From: Marisediminitalea lipolytica
GTDB lineage: Bacteria; Pseudomonadota; Gammaproteobacteria; Enterobacterales; Alteromonadaceae
Direction of reading: 5' to 3'
NCBI RefSeq assembly: GCF_001758465.1
Contig: NZ_MJIC01000014.1
Location: 589,986-653,985, forward strand
Length of the DNA: 64,000 nucleotides
Positions within the stretch are counted from its first letter, which is position 1; the number at the start of each line of letters is the position of its first letter. The notes below the pieces were generated by a model. That model did no database searches, was not told the origin of the DNA, and saw only the letters and a list, made by a program, of their open reading frames with translations. Below are positions 46,803-56,165 of this stretch, piece by piece. Position numbers and translations under genes: made by a program.

Positions 46803-48131
46803 ATGACTGATTCGTTAGACATAGAACCGGTGCAATCCATCCAAAGTGAAGACGCCTGGGTAAGTGTTATCCAGAAAATGGATGAAGCTTATACCGATTT
46901 AGTGCAATCACAGGTAGAGGTAGAGCGTAAGAATGTCGAGTTAGAAGAAGCAAAAAGTTTCTCTGACAGTATTCAGAGCGCTATGAATGACGTGCTGATA
47001 GTGTGCGATAACGATGGCATTATCGAAGGCGTCAACCGTGCCCTCACCGAGGTTGCCGGCGAATCAGAATCAGCGCTTATTGGCCGCTCAATTACCACGC
47101 TGATTGACCCCTCCTTACATGGCAAGGTGCAGGCCTTTCGTGAGCGCCTGCAAGCCCAGCCAGTGCGTGATTTTGAAATAGAACTCCAGGGGAAATCGGG
47201 TAAAGTACCGCTTTCGGTTAACTGTACCGCTCGACTGAATCACCGGGGGAAATCCGTTGGCATGGTGCTGGTGGGACGTCCACTGGGAGAATTACAGCGT
47301 GCCTATAAAGAACTGAACATCGCTCACGCCGAGTTACAGCTCGCCCAACAGCGCCTTATCCAGTCAGAAAAAATGGCTTCACTTGGCCGCCTGGTTGCCG
47401 GTGTTGCCCATGAACTCAATAATCCTATCAGCTTTGTGTATGGCAATATGCACGTGCTACGCCGTTACACCGACAAGCTCAGCAGCTATTTTGACGCGGT
47501 AGCCAGTGGCGAAAGTCGCGATGCATTGCGCGAAATGCGTGAAAAAATGCGCCTGGAAAAAGCCATAAAAGACCTCAATTCTCTGGTGGACGGCACTATG
47601 GAAGGCGCTGATCGGGTAAAAGAAATTGTTAACGATCTACGTCAGTTTTCGACATCCCAGGAGTCTGAAAAAGCCCCCTTTGATTTGGGCCATACGGTGC
47701 ATACCGCGTTACACTGGATTATGAAGGAAAGTAAATACCCGGTAGAGGTTATCGATAACATTCCACGGCCATTTAAAGCCTATGGTCATGCCGGTCAGAT
47801 TCATCAGGTGGTGGTCAATTTAATTGAAAACGCGGTGGATGCCATGGAAACCTCTGAGCAACGTTCGTTAATCATTAACGCTAAATCAGACAAAGACGGA
47901 GTACTTCTGACCATTAAAGATTCAGGGCCGGGAATTGCCGCTAAGGATGCGCCACAAATCTTTGAACCTTTCTACACTACCAAACCGGTGGGCATGGGCA
48001 CAGGTTTAGGTTTATCAATCAGTTATGGTATTGTGTCGCAGCACGATGGCGAGTTGTCCATCGATAATCATACCGGCGGTGGGGCTATCGCCAGTCTGTT
48101 CTTACCCAATCGGGAGTCCACTGATGCTTAA
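46803..48131 (+). CDS. hupT: hydrogenase-linked sensor histidine kinase HupT (HoxJ)
   Basis: A 442-residue cytosolic kinase with no transmembrane helix. A PAS domain occupies about residues 55-165 (MNDVLIVCDNDGIIEGVN), then a linker, then the H-box VAGVAHELNNPISFV with His 203 and an ATPase domain with NLIENAVDAM, DSGPGIAAKD and FYTTKPVGMGTGLGLSIS. HNNP/HELNNP kinases beside hupUV are HupT/HoxJ, which receive the H2 signal from the HupUV sensor. Its stop overlaps the hupU start by 8 bases, so sensor and kinase are coupled. The likely partner is the response regulator at 63038. Confidence 0.93.
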   Translation: MTDSLDIEPVQSIQSEDAWVSVIQKMDEAYTDLVQSQVEVERKNVELEEAKSFSDSIQSAMNDVLIVCDNDGIIEGVNRALTEVAGESESALIGRSITTLIDPSLHGKVQAFRERLQAQPVRDFEIELQGKSGKVPLSVNCTARLNHRGKSVGMVLVGRPLGELQRAYKELNIAHAELQLAQQRLIQSEKMASLGRLVAGVAHELNNPISFVYGNMHVLRRYTDKLSSYFDAVASGESRDALREMREKMRLEKAIKDLNSLVDGTMEGADRVKEIVNDLRQFSTSQESEKAPFDLGHTVHTALHWIMKESKYPVEVIDNIPRPFKAYGHAGQIHQVVVNLIENAVDAMETSEQRSLIINAKSDKDGVLLTIKDSGPGIAAKDAPQIFEPFYTTKPVGMGTGLGLSISYGIVSQHDGELSIDNHTGGGAIASLFLPNRESTDA

Positions 48132-49119
48132 TCTCTTGTGGCTGCAATCCGGCGGTTGCGGTGGCTGTTCCATGTCGTTACTCAACGCCGAATCACCGGA
48201 TGTACTGACGCTGTTTGAAAACGCTGGCATTAATTTGTTATGGCACCCCTCATTAAGCGAAGCCACTGGTGACGAATGCATCACTATGCTTGAAGACATC
48301 TTAAACGGTCAGCTCAGACTGGACATCCTGTGTATTGAAGGTTCTATGATGACCGGACCAATGGGTACGGGCAAGTTTCACATTATGGGCGGCACCGGTA
48401 AACCGATGACTACCTGGGTAAAAGAACTGGCAGACATCGCCCGCTATACCGTAGCGGTAGGAAGTTGTGCGGCCTACGGCGGTATCACAGCGGCGGGAGC
48501 AAATGATACGGACGCTACCGGTCTGCAATTTGATGGTGAAGTGGCCGGGGGATTACTCGGTAAAGAATTTACTTCACAAAGTGGCGATCAGGTGGTCAAT
48601 ATTGCTGGTTGTCCGGTGCATCCGGACTGGGTAACCGAAACCCTGATGAGTATTGCTTTGGGTGAACACAACGATGAACAACTGGATAAGTTTGGCCGGC
48701 CACGCATGTACGCCGATCACCTGGTGCATCACGGCTGTTCCCGCAACGAATTTTACGAATACAAAGCCAGTGCCGTGGATATGGGCGATCGTGGCTGTAT
48801 GATGGAAAACATGGGCTGTAAAGGCACTCAGGCCCATGCCGACTGTAATACCCGGCCATGGAACGGGCAGGGCTCCTGTACTAACGGAGGGTATCCCTGT
48901 ATTAATTGTACGGCGCCAGAATTTGAAGAACCCGGTCACAGTTTTTGCCAGACGCCCAAAGTGGCCGGGATTCCGGTTGGGCTGCCGACGGATATGCCAA
49001 AGGCCTGGTTTGTGGCTTTAGCGCAACTTTCTAAAGCGGCTACGCCGGAGCGGCTTAAAAAAAATGCCATTTCCGAACAGTTGATTTACCCTCCCACCAT
49101 TCACAAGCGCAAAGGCTAG
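48124..49119 (+). CDS. hupU: H2-sensing regulatory hydrogenase small subunit
   Basis: A 331-residue [NiFe]-hydrogenase small subunit starting MLNLLWLQSGGCGGCSM at 48124. It has no Tat signal, so it stays in the cytosol, unlike HupS. The proximal cluster motif is GCGGC (Cys 12 and Cys 15) with GSCAAYGG later; Gly stands where oxygen-tolerant small subunits have the extra cysteines. Medial and distal cluster cysteines are present (HHGCSRNEF, GCMMENMGCKGT, CNTRPWNGQGSC, CINCTAPEF). With HupV it forms the sensor called HupUV or HoxBC. Confidence 0.95.
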   Translation: MLNLLWLQSGGCGGCSMSLLNAESPDVLTLFENAGINLLWHPSLSEATGDECITMLEDILNGQLRLDILCIEGSMMTGPMGTGKFHIMGGTGKPMTTWVKELADIARYTVAVGSCAAYGGITAAGANDTDATGLQFDGEVAGGLLGKEFTSQSGDQVVNIAGCPVHPDWVTETLMSIALGEHNDEQLDKFGRPRMYADHLVHHGCSRNEFYEYKASAVDMGDRGCMMENMGCKGTQAHADCNTRPWNGQGSCTNGGYPCINCTAPEFEEPGHSFCQTPKVAGIPVGLPTDMPKAWFVALAQLSKAATPERLKKNAISEQLIYPPTIHKRKG

Positions 49120-49149
49120 GTGGCCGGTGCGTATTAGAAGAGCATTACC

Positions 49150-50601
49150 ATGAGTCGAATTGTTGCGGGCCCGTTTAATCGAGTGGAAGGGGATTTGGAA
49201 ATCACCCTGCAAACGGCGTCCGGTAAAGTACAAAGCGCCGAGGTTAATTCACCGTTATACCGGGGCTTTGAGCGGATCCTGCTGGGGCATAAACCCATGG
49301 ATGCGCTGGTATATACGCCACGCATCTGTGGTATTTGTTCGGTAACCCAGTCTGTTGCCAGCGCCAGAGCGCTGGCTGATGTAATGAACCTGAGCATGCC
49401 GGTGAACGGCGAGTTGTGTACAAATCTGGTGCTGGCTAACGAGAATATCACCGATTTACTCACCCACTTTTATTTGTTTTTCATGCCCGACTTTGCCCGG
49501 GACACCTACGCAGACAAGCCCTGGTTTAATGACATTCACAGCCGCTTTAAAGCCACCAGTGGTTCGGCGGCAGCGCAAATGCTGCCGGCCCGGGCCGATT
49601 TTCTGCATTTAATGGGGATCATGGCAGGCAAGTGGCCTCATACGCTCAGCCTGCAACCCGGCGGTGTGGCCAAAGCAATAGAACCTAAAGAACGTATGCG
49701 CCTGCTGGCCATAGTGGCGGGGTTTAAACGTTTTCTGGAAAACACGCTTTTTGGTGACAGCCTGGCCACTATCAGTCAGTTACAAAGTGAAGCTGAGTTA
49801 TGGCAGTGGTGTGACGAAAAAGACTGGCAGCAGAGCGACTTTCGACGTTTTTTACAGGTTGCCCGGGTGCAGGAATTATCGACACTTGGCCGGGGGACCG
49901 ATCACTTTTTAAGTTTTGGTGCTTATGGTTTGCAAGGGCAGACGCTATGGGCGTCAGGCAGTTATTGCCAGGGTGACAATAAGCCATTAGCCATAAGCCA
50001 GATTGCAGAGGATCACTCACACAGTTGGATGACAAATACAGGCAGCCCGCATCCGCCCGCGCAGGGGATCACCCAGCCTTCGCTGGACAACGAAGCAGGC
50101 TATAGCTGGTGCAAGGCTCCGCGGTTAGCTAATCAGGTGGTAGAAGTGGGGCCCTTAGCCAGACAGGTCGTTGATGGTCATCCTCTCATCCGCGATCTGG
50201 TAGCCCGCAGCGGTGGTAATGTGTTATCCCGGATAGTCGCCCGATTGCTGGAAATGGCGCTGGTGGTTCAGCAGATGGAGCTCTGGATCAAACAAATCGA
50301 TCCCAAAGCGCCGTTTTGTCATCACGGCGAGATGCCTGGTGAGGCCCGTGGCGTGGGGCTGGTGGAAGCCGCCCGCGGTTCATTAGGGCACTGGCTGGAA
50401 GTTAAAAACGGTAAAATCAGTAACTATCAGATAATCGCCCCTACCAGCTGGAATTTTTCGCCACGGGATAACCAGGAACAACCCGGAGCACTGGAGCAGG
50501 CGGTAGTTGGGGCGCCGGTGGCTGAAGGTGAAAAAACGCCGGTGTCGGTGCAGCATATTGTGCGTTCTTTCGATCCCTGCATGGCCTGTACGGTGCATTA
50601 A
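49150..50601 (+). CDS. hupV: H2-sensing regulatory hydrogenase large subunit
   Basis: A 483-residue [NiFe] large subunit. Nickel ligands are in PRICGIC (Cys 60, Cys 63) and DPCMACTVH (Cys 477, Cys 480). The protein ends at that His, so there is no C-terminal extension to be cut by a maturation protease, the hallmark of regulatory hydrogenases. Compared with HupL it is 119 residues shorter. It works with HupU as the H2 receptor for HupT. It overlaps the hypF start by one base. Confidence 0.96.
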   Translation: MSRIVAGPFNRVEGDLEITLQTASGKVQSAEVNSPLYRGFERILLGHKPMDALVYTPRICGICSVTQSVASARALADVMNLSMPVNGELCTNLVLANENITDLLTHFYLFFMPDFARDTYADKPWFNDIHSRFKATSGSAAAQMLPARADFLHLMGIMAGKWPHTLSLQPGGVAKAIEPKERMRLLAIVAGFKRFLENTLFGDSLATISQLQSEAELWQWCDEKDWQQSDFRRFLQVARVQELSTLGRGTDHFLSFGAYGLQGQTLWASGSYCQGDNKPLAISQIAEDHSHSWMTNTGSPHPPAQGITQPSLDNEAGYSWCKAPRLANQVVEVGPLARQVVDGHPLIRDLVARSGGNVLSRIVARLLEMALVVQQMELWIKQIDPKAPFCHHGEMPGEARGVGLVEAARGSLGHWLEVKNGKISNYQIIAPTSWNFSPRDNQEQPGALEQAVVGAPVAEGEKTPVSVQHIVRSFDPCMACTVH

Positions 50602-52919
50602 TGGGCCACCCACAAAACGGCGTAAGATTAAGCGTAAGCGGGATTGTTCAGGGCGTGGGTTTTCGCCCTTTTATCTGGCGCATCGCTACCGAAAGCGGCC
50701 TGAATGGCCAGGTATTTAACGATGCTGCGGGAGTAAAAATTGATCTGCTGTGCAGTGAAGAAACCGCGCGCCAGTTTGCCCGGCAAATCAGCGAGAGTTT
50801 ACCGGCGCTGGCCCGGATAGATGAAATTACACTAGAAAAAGTTGCCGTAAGCAAAGTAAATGGCTTTCACATTGTCACTTCCCGGTCCGGTAACGTAACA
50901 ACCGGTTGTGCGCCAGATGCTGCCACCTGCGCTGAGTGTCTCGCCGAGCTGCTCGACCCGCAGGGTCGACGCTACCAGTATCCTTTTATTAACTGCACCA
51001 ATTGCGGCCCTCGTCTCAGTATTATCCGTCAGATCCCTTATGACCGGGCAAGTACCACCATGGCAGACTTTGCCCTGTGTGCGGCATGTCAGGCGGAATA
51101 TACTAACCCGGCGGATCGTCGTTTTCATGCGCAGCCAAATGCCTGCGCTGAATGCGGGCCACACTGCTGGTTGGAGTTACCCGGCAGAGAAAAAGTCGCC
51201 AGCGATAGTCCGTTCGCGGAGCTGGCCAGGGTTGTAAAAAGCGGCGGGATTATCGCCGTGAAAGGCATTGGTGGAGTGCACTTAGCGTGCGATGCCACCA
51301 ATGAGCAGGCGGTTACGCAATTGCGTGAGCGTAAGCAGCGACCAGATAAGGCGTTAGCTCTGATGGCAAAGGATATGTCGATGATAGCGCGCTACGCCAG
51401 TGTATCACCGCAGGATGAAGCGCTTCTGACCAGCCCTGCTGCGCCAGTCGTTTTACTTTACCCACATCAAACTGCTAAAAGCGTCATCGCATCTGGTATT
51501 GCTCCGGATACTGCATTACTGGGCTTTATGTTGCCTTATTCTCCCGTGCATTATTTGTTAATGGACCATCTGGATGTTCCCCTGGTGATGACCAGCGGAA
51601 ACCGTTCCGGCATGCCTCAGGCCATTACCAATGACGATGCCCGTGAGCAGTTAGCGGATATCGCTGATCTGATGTTGTTACATGACAGACCAATCCACAA
51701 CCGCCTTGATGATTCGGTGGTGATGTCAGGTCCAGACTCGCCACAGGTGCTGCGCCGGGCACGGGGTTACGCGCCGACCAGCTTACCCTTGCCGCCAGGG
51801 TTTACGGATAGTGAGCCGCTGATTGCGCTGGGAGGACAGCTAAAAAGTACGCTGTGTCTGATCAACAATAACCGGGCAATTGTGACGCAGCATTTAGGAG
51901 ATCTACACGATGCCAGTACCTTTGAGCAATATTTGCATACGCTGAGTTTGTATCAACAGCTTTATGCTATTACGCCGACCCGGTACAGTTGTGATACGCA
52001 TCCTGAGTATATCGCTACCAAACATGCTGTCAGCCTTGAAGAGCAGGGCCACAAGGTGGTGAGGGTGCAGCATCATCACGCCCATATCGCAGCTTGCCTG
52101 GGGGATAATCGTTATCCGCTGGATGGTCCGGCGGTGTTGGGGATCTGTCTGGACGGTACCGGCTATGGTGAAGATGAAACTTTGTGGGGCGGTGAGTTTT
52201 TAATCGGTGGCTATGCAGGTATGCAACGAGTCGCCTCCCTGATGCCTGTTGCGCTGATTGGTGGCGCACAAGCCATAAGATCGCCCTGGCGGTCTCTGTA
52301 TGCGCAGTTACGTCGCGTGGTCTCTGCCGCAGAGATGGCGTCGTTGGCAGACATTTGCCCGCAGTTGGCGAGTCCCATGTGCAAGAGTTTTGAGAAGATG
52401 CTCTCGATGCAGCTAAATTCGCCACTAAGCAGTTCAGCAGGGCGGTTATTTGATGCTGTAGCAGCCGCTCTTGGTTGTGCTCCCGAGCACATCAGTTATG
52501 AGGGCCAGGCGGCAATAAAACTGGAAACCCTGGCTGCTGAATGTCACAGCGAGGTCACGCCCTATCGGTTTACTCTTACGCAAAATCACATCGAACCGGC
52601 ATCGTTCTGGCCGCAGATTATTGCCGATCTGCGCCGTGGGCGGAGCAGGGCAGAAATGGCACTGGCGTTTCATTTGGGCTTCGCGGCTGCGCTGGTAGAG
52701 ATGACTCACCGGCTCGCTGAACGTTATGCTTTTGCAACGGTGGTTTTATCCGGTGGTGTTATGCAAAATCAACTGCTTAATGCACAACTTACTCAGGCGC
52801 TAAACGGTGCGGGCTTTAAGGTGCTGACCCATCAGCAGCTTCCGGCTAACGATGGCGGTATCTCTTACGGGCAGGCTCTGGTTACGCTGGCCCGAACCAT
52901 CGGCACGCCATGTTCTTAA
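50601..52919 (+). CDS. hypF: carbamoyltransferase HypF
   Basis: The 772-residue protein has all HypF domains in order: acylphosphatase (GIVQGVGFRPFIWRIA near the start), two zinc-finger pairs (CAECL, INCTNCGP, CAACQAEY, CAECGPHC, residues about 105-190), a YrdC-like domain (GGIIAVKGIGGVHLACDA), and a carbamoyltransferase domain with VQHHHAHIAAC and VLSGGVMQNQ. It makes the CN ligands of the [NiFe] site from carbamoyl phosphate, handing the group to HypE. Its place in the sensor operon rather than with hypAB is noteworthy but seen elsewhere. Confidence 0.97.
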   Translation: MGHPQNGVRLSVSGIVQGVGFRPFIWRIATESGLNGQVFNDAAGVKIDLLCSEETARQFARQISESLPALARIDEITLEKVAVSKVNGFHIVTSRSGNVTTGCAPDAATCAECLAELLDPQGRRYQYPFINCTNCGPRLSIIRQIPYDRASTTMADFALCAACQAEYTNPADRRFHAQPNACAECGPHCWLELPGREKVASDSPFAELARVVKSGGIIAVKGIGGVHLACDATNEQAVTQLRERKQRPDKALALMAKDMSMIARYASVSPQDEALLTSPAAPVVLLYPHQTAKSVIASGIAPDTALLGFMLPYSPVHYLLMDHLDVPLVMTSGNRSGMPQAITNDDAREQLADIADLMLLHDRPIHNRLDDSVVMSGPDSPQVLRRARGYAPTSLPLPPGFTDSEPLIALGGQLKSTLCLINNNRAIVTQHLGDLHDASTFEQYLHTLSLYQQLYAITPTRYSCDTHPEYIATKHAVSLEEQGHKVVRVQHHHAHIAACLGDNRYPLDGPAVLGICLDGTGYGEDETLWGGEFLIGGYAGMQRVASLMPVALIGGAQAIRSPWRSLYAQLRRVVSAAEMASLADICPQLASPMCKSFEKMLSMQLNSPLSSSAGRLFDAVAAALGCAPEHISYEGQAAIKLETLAAECHSEVTPYRFTLTQNHIEPASFWPQIIADLRRGRSRAEMALAFHLGFAAALVEMTHRLAERYAFATVVLSGGVMQNQLLNAQLTQALNGAGFKVLTHQQLPANDGGISYGQALVTLARTIGTPCS

Positions 52920-52959
52920 ATTACTTTTTCAATCCTTTTTAACACTTCAGGTATTACTC

Positions 52960-52996
52960 CGGAAAGCTCGTTAACCAGCTGTAAACGGACTTTCCG
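52960..52996 (+). repeat. nested inverted repeats upstream of hupS (activator-site candidate)
   Basis: Outer arms CGGAAAG (52960-52966) and CTTTCCG (52990-52996) pair perfectly. Nested inside, CGTTAAC (52969-52975) and GTAAACG (52981-52987) pair with one mismatch around CAGCT. They would lie about 110-150 bases upstream of the predicted start, a normal place for a sigma-54 activator site. Confidence 0.45.
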
Positions 52997-53049
52997 CTTT
53001 CCTTCTGCACTGGTAAGTAAAGTTCGTTATCCATATCGTTGCTATTGCT

Positions 53050-53062
53050 TAACTTTATGATT
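53050..53062 (+). promoter_or_regulatory. IHF-like site upstream of hupS
   Basis: TAACTTTATGATT matches the reverse of the IHF consensus (YAAN4TTGATW) with one mismatch. It lies between the inverted repeats and the sigma-54 element, where a DNA bend would be useful. Confidence 0.35.
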
Positions 53063-53080
53063 TTAATGGATATTAATAGT

Positions 53081-53095
53081 TGGTCTATTGTTTGC
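53081..53095 (+). promoter_or_regulatory. sigma-54 (RpoN) promoter candidate for hupS
   Basis: TGGTCTATTGTTTGC has the invariant GG and GC separated by exactly ten bases, plus TTGC at -12. The expected start is near 53107. The locus encodes a sigma-54 activator at 63038, which supports the call. Confidence 0.7.
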
Positions 53096-53246
53096 ATTGG
53101 CAACACTGCGTACCAGAAAACAAAACGCAGCGTAACTAAAAAAATAATAGCTGAACGCGACTTACATCAGAACTTAAACCAAGACCGATTGGCTGTGCAA
53201 ATTTGAGGTAAGTATCACTTCAGCGGTATCACTGCCGGAGGACCGA

Positions 53247-54317
53247 ATGTCCCAATTAGAGACCTTTTACGAAGTCATGCGGCGACAGGGTATTACCCGT
53301 CGCAGTTTCTTAAAGTACTGCAGTCTGACTGCAGCCGCACTTGGCCTGGGGCCAACGTTTGCACCGCGCATCGCGCATGCAATGGAAACCAAGGAAAGAA
53401 CACCCGTGCTGTGGCTGCACGGCCTGGAATGTACCTGTTGTTCAGAATCCTTTATTCGTTCTGCACACCCGTTAGTGAAAGACGTTGTTTTGTCGATGAT
53501 CTCACTCGACTACGACGATACGCTGATGGCATCTGCGGGACACCAGGCGGAAGCAATTCTTGAAGAAACCATGCAGAAGTACAAAGGTAAGTACATTCTT
53601 GCCGTTGAAGGTAACCCACCATTAAACGAAGACGGTATGTTTTGTATCGTCGGCGGTAAGCCATTCCTGGATCAGTTAAAGCATGCGGCTAAAGATGCGG
53701 CAGCCATTATTGCCTGGGGCTCATGTGCTTCATGGGGCTGTGTACAGGCTGCACGTCCAAATCCAACCCAGGCGGTACCTATTCACAAAGTGATAAAAGA
53801 CAAGCCGATTATTAAAGTACCGGGTTGTCCGCCTATCGCTGAAGTTATGACCGGTGTTATCACCTACATGCTGACCTTTGGCAAGGTGCCTGAACTTGAC
53901 CGTCAGGGTCGTCCAAAAATGTTCTACAGCCAGCGTATTCACGATAAGTGCTATCGCCGACCTCACTTTGATGCCGGCCAGTTTGTTGAACAGTGGGATG
54001 ATGAAGGCGCGCGTAAAGGGTACTGCCTGTACAAAGTTGGCTGTAAAGGCCCAACCACCTACAACGCTTGTTCTACCGTACGCTGGAACGAAGGCACTTC
54101 ATTCCCGATTCAGGCCGGTCACGGCTGTATTGGCTGTTCAGAAGACGGCTTCTGGGATAAAGGCTCGTTCTACGACCGTCTGACCGATATTAACCAGTTC
54201 GGTATCGAATCGAACGCTGATGAAATAGGCACTACCGTTGCAGGTGGTGTGGGTGCAGCCATTGCTGCACATGCTGCGGTGAGCGCCATCAAACGCGCGC
54301 AGCATAAGGGAGAATAA
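53247..54317 (+). CDS. hupS: uptake [NiFe]-hydrogenase small subunit (HupS/HyaA/HoxK)
   Basis: The 356-residue precursor has a Tat signal (RRSFLKYC, Arg 18-19), probably cut after Ala 45. Cysteines at 62, 64, 65, 160, 165 and 194 correspond, minus 45, to 17, 19, 20, 115, 120 and 149 of E. coli HyaA, the six ligands of the [4Fe-3S] proximal cluster of oxygen-tolerant hydrogenases. Medial and distal cluster cysteines follow ([34 protein letters not shown]), and a C-terminal hydrophobic helix anchors it in the membrane facing the periplasm. It passes electrons from H2 to HupC. Five bases separate it from hupL. Confidence 0.97.
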   Translation: MSQLETFYEVMRRQGITRRSFLKYCSLTAAALGLGPTFAPRIAHAMETKERTPVLWLHGLECTCCSESFIRSAHPLVKDVVLSMISLDYDDTLMASAGHQAEAILEETMQKYKGKYILAVEGNPPLNEDGMFCIVGGKPFLDQLKHAAKDAAAIIAWGSCASWGCVQAARPNPTQAVPIHKVIKDKPIIKVPGCPPIAEVMTGVITYMLTFGKVPELDRQGRPKMFYSQRIHDKCYRRPHFDAGQFVEQWDDEGARKGYCLYKVGCKGPTTYNACSTVRWNEGTSFPIQAGHGCIGCSEDGFWDKGSFYDRLTDINQFGIESNADEIGTTVAGGVGAAIAAHAAVSAIKRAQHKGE

Positions 54318-54322
54318 CAAGA

Positions 54323-56131
54323 ATGAATACGCCGTTAAATTCAAAATTACTGGATAGCTCCGGACGCCGCATCGTGGTGGATCCGGTTACCCGGATTGAA
54401 GGTCATATGCGTTGCGAAGTTAACGTAGATGAAAACAATATTATTCGTAACGCGGTATCAACCGGCACCATGTGGCGCGGTCTGGAAGTTATCCTTAAAG
54501 GTCGTGACCCGCGTGATGCCTGGGCGTTTGTAGAGCGCATCTGTGGTGTTTGTACCGGTTGTCACGCCCTTACCAGCGTACGCGCGGTAGAAGATGCCTT
54601 GGGTATCGAGATCCCGTTGAATGCTCACCTTATCCGTCACCTGATGGATAAAACGCTGAACATTCACGACCACGTTGTGCATTTTTACCACTTGCACGCG
54701 CTGGACTGGGTTAACCCGGTTAATGCGTTAAAAGCCGATCCGAAAGCGACTTCTGCTCTACAGCAAAAGATTTCATCTTCACATCCGCTGTCGAGCCCGG
54801 GGTATTTCCGTGATGTGCAAACCCGCATCAAGAAGTTTATCGAAAGCGGTCAGTTAGGTTTATTCGCTAACGGTTACTGGAGCAACCCGGCGTATAAATT
54901 ACCGCCTGAAGCCGATCTGATGGCCGTTGCTCACTATCTTGAAGCGCTGGATATGCAAAAAGAAATCGTCAAGATCCACACGATCTTCGGCGGTAAAAAC
55001 CCGCATCCTAACTTTATGGTAGGCGGTGTGCCTTGCGCGATTAACTTAGATGGTACCGGGTCGTCGGGTGCACCGGTTAATATGACCAGCCTGAACTTCG
55101 TGCTCGAGCGTATCCGTGAAGCCGAAGCGTTTATCAAAAACGTCTACATTCCGGATGTGATTGCCATTGCTACGCTGTACAAAGACTGGATGTACGGTGG
55201 CGGTCTGTCAGCCTCAAACGTACTGAGCTATGGTACCCACACCGTGGTGCCAGGCGATAAATCTACTGACCTTATCCCGGCAGGTGCCATTATTAATGGC
55301 AACTGGGACGAAGTGCACCCGGTTGATGTGCGCAACCCGGATGAAATTCAGGAATTTGTTGATCACAGCTGGTATCAGTATGCCAATGGTGCCAAAGGTC
55401 TGCACCCCTGGGATGGTGAAACCGAAGCCAAATTTGAGCTGGGGCCAAACTTTAAGGGCACTAAAACCAACATCAAAGAGCTGGATGAAAGTGCGAAATA
55501 CAGCTGGATCAAGTCACCACGCTGGAAAGGTCACGCTATGGAAGTGGGCCCGCTGTCGCGCTACATCATTGCCTATGCATCGGGTAAAGAATATGTGCAG
55601 GATCAGGTTGACCGTTCATTGTCTGCCTTTAATCAGGCAACCGGTATGGACCTGGGTCTTAAGCAGTTCCTGCCTTCCACATTAGGTCGTACCCTGGCCC
55701 GTGCATTAGATTCGGAACTGTGTGTTGACTCAATGCTGGACGACTGGCATCAGCTGGTTAACAACATCAAAAACGGTGATACCTCTACGGCTAACGTGGA
55801 AAAATGGGATCCGAAAACCTGGCCGAAAGAGGCGAAAGGTGTGGGTACTAACGAAGCGCCACGTGGTGCACTTGGTCACTGGATTAAGATTAAAGACGGA
55901 AAGATTGAGAACTATCAGGCGGTGGTACCAACCACCTGGAATGGTTCTCCTCGTGATGGCAACGGTAATATCGGTGCGTTTGAAGCCTCGTTGCTGAATA
56001 CGCCGATGGAGCGTCCGGACGAGCCGGTTGAAATCCTACGAACGTTACACAGCTTTGACCCGTGCCTGGCTTGTTCCACGCACGTTATGAGTGAAGATGG
56101 TCAGGAACTGACCAAAGTGAAAATTCGTTAA
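54323..56131 (+). CDS. hupL: uptake [NiFe]-hydrogenase large subunit (HupL/HyaB/HoxG)
   Basis: A 602-residue large subunit carrying the [NiFe] site. Nickel ligands are Cys 74 and Cys 77 in ERICGVC and Cys 581 and Cys 584 in DPCLACSTH. After His 587 comes a 15-residue extension ([15 protein letters not shown]) that the HupD protease must remove once nickel is in. It has no export signal and travels with HupS through Tat. Length and motifs are those of group 1 membrane-bound uptake enzymes. Oxidises H2 at the periplasmic side. Confidence 0.98.
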   Translation: MNTPLNSKLLDSSGRRIVVDPVTRIEGHMRCEVNVDENNIIRNAVSTGTMWRGLEVILKGRDPRDAWAFVERICGVCTGCHALTSVRAVEDALGIEIPLNAHLIRHLMDKTLNIHDHVVHFYHLHALDWVNPVNALKADPKATSALQQKISSSHPLSSPGYFRDVQTRIKKFIESGQLGLFANGYWSNPAYKLPPEADLMAVAHYLEALDMQKEIVKIHTIFGGKNPHPNFMVGGVPCAINLDGTGSSGAPVNMTSLNFVLERIREAEAFIKNVYIPDVIAIATLYKDWMYGGGLSASNVLSYGTHTVVPGDKSTDLIPAGAIINGNWDEVHPVDVRNPDEIQEFVDHSWYQYANGAKGLHPWDGETEAKFELGPNFKGTKTNIKELDESAKYSWIKSPRWKGHAMEVGPLSRYIIAYASGKEYVQDQVDRSLSAFNQATGMDLGLKQFLPSTLGRTLARALDSELCVDSMLDDWHQLVNNIKNGDTSTANVEKWDPKTWPKEAKGVGTNEAPRGALGHWIKIKDGKIENYQAVVPTTWNGSPRDGNGNIGAFEASLLNTPMERPDEPVEILRTLHSFDPCLACSTHVMSEDGQELTKVKIR

Positions 56132-56165
56132 GAGAGTGCCTGGCACTCTCGCTGGAGACTCAACT

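Larger units (their letters stand above)
52920..53246 (+). promoter_or_regulatory. hupS control region
   Basis: This 327-base gap before hupS carries no gene. It holds a sigma-54-type element, upstream inverted repeats and an IHF-like sequence, listed separately. A leader of about 140 bases would precede hupS. Confidence 0.7.

Noticed and set aside
48025..48123. Longer start for hupU
   Set aside because: The added 33 residues overlap hupT coding and lack resemblance to small subunits; MLNLLWLQSGGCGGC is the normal start.
55230..55685. 151-codon open frame in hupL in another frame
   Set aside because: It lies wholly inside HupL with its catalytic motifs intact.
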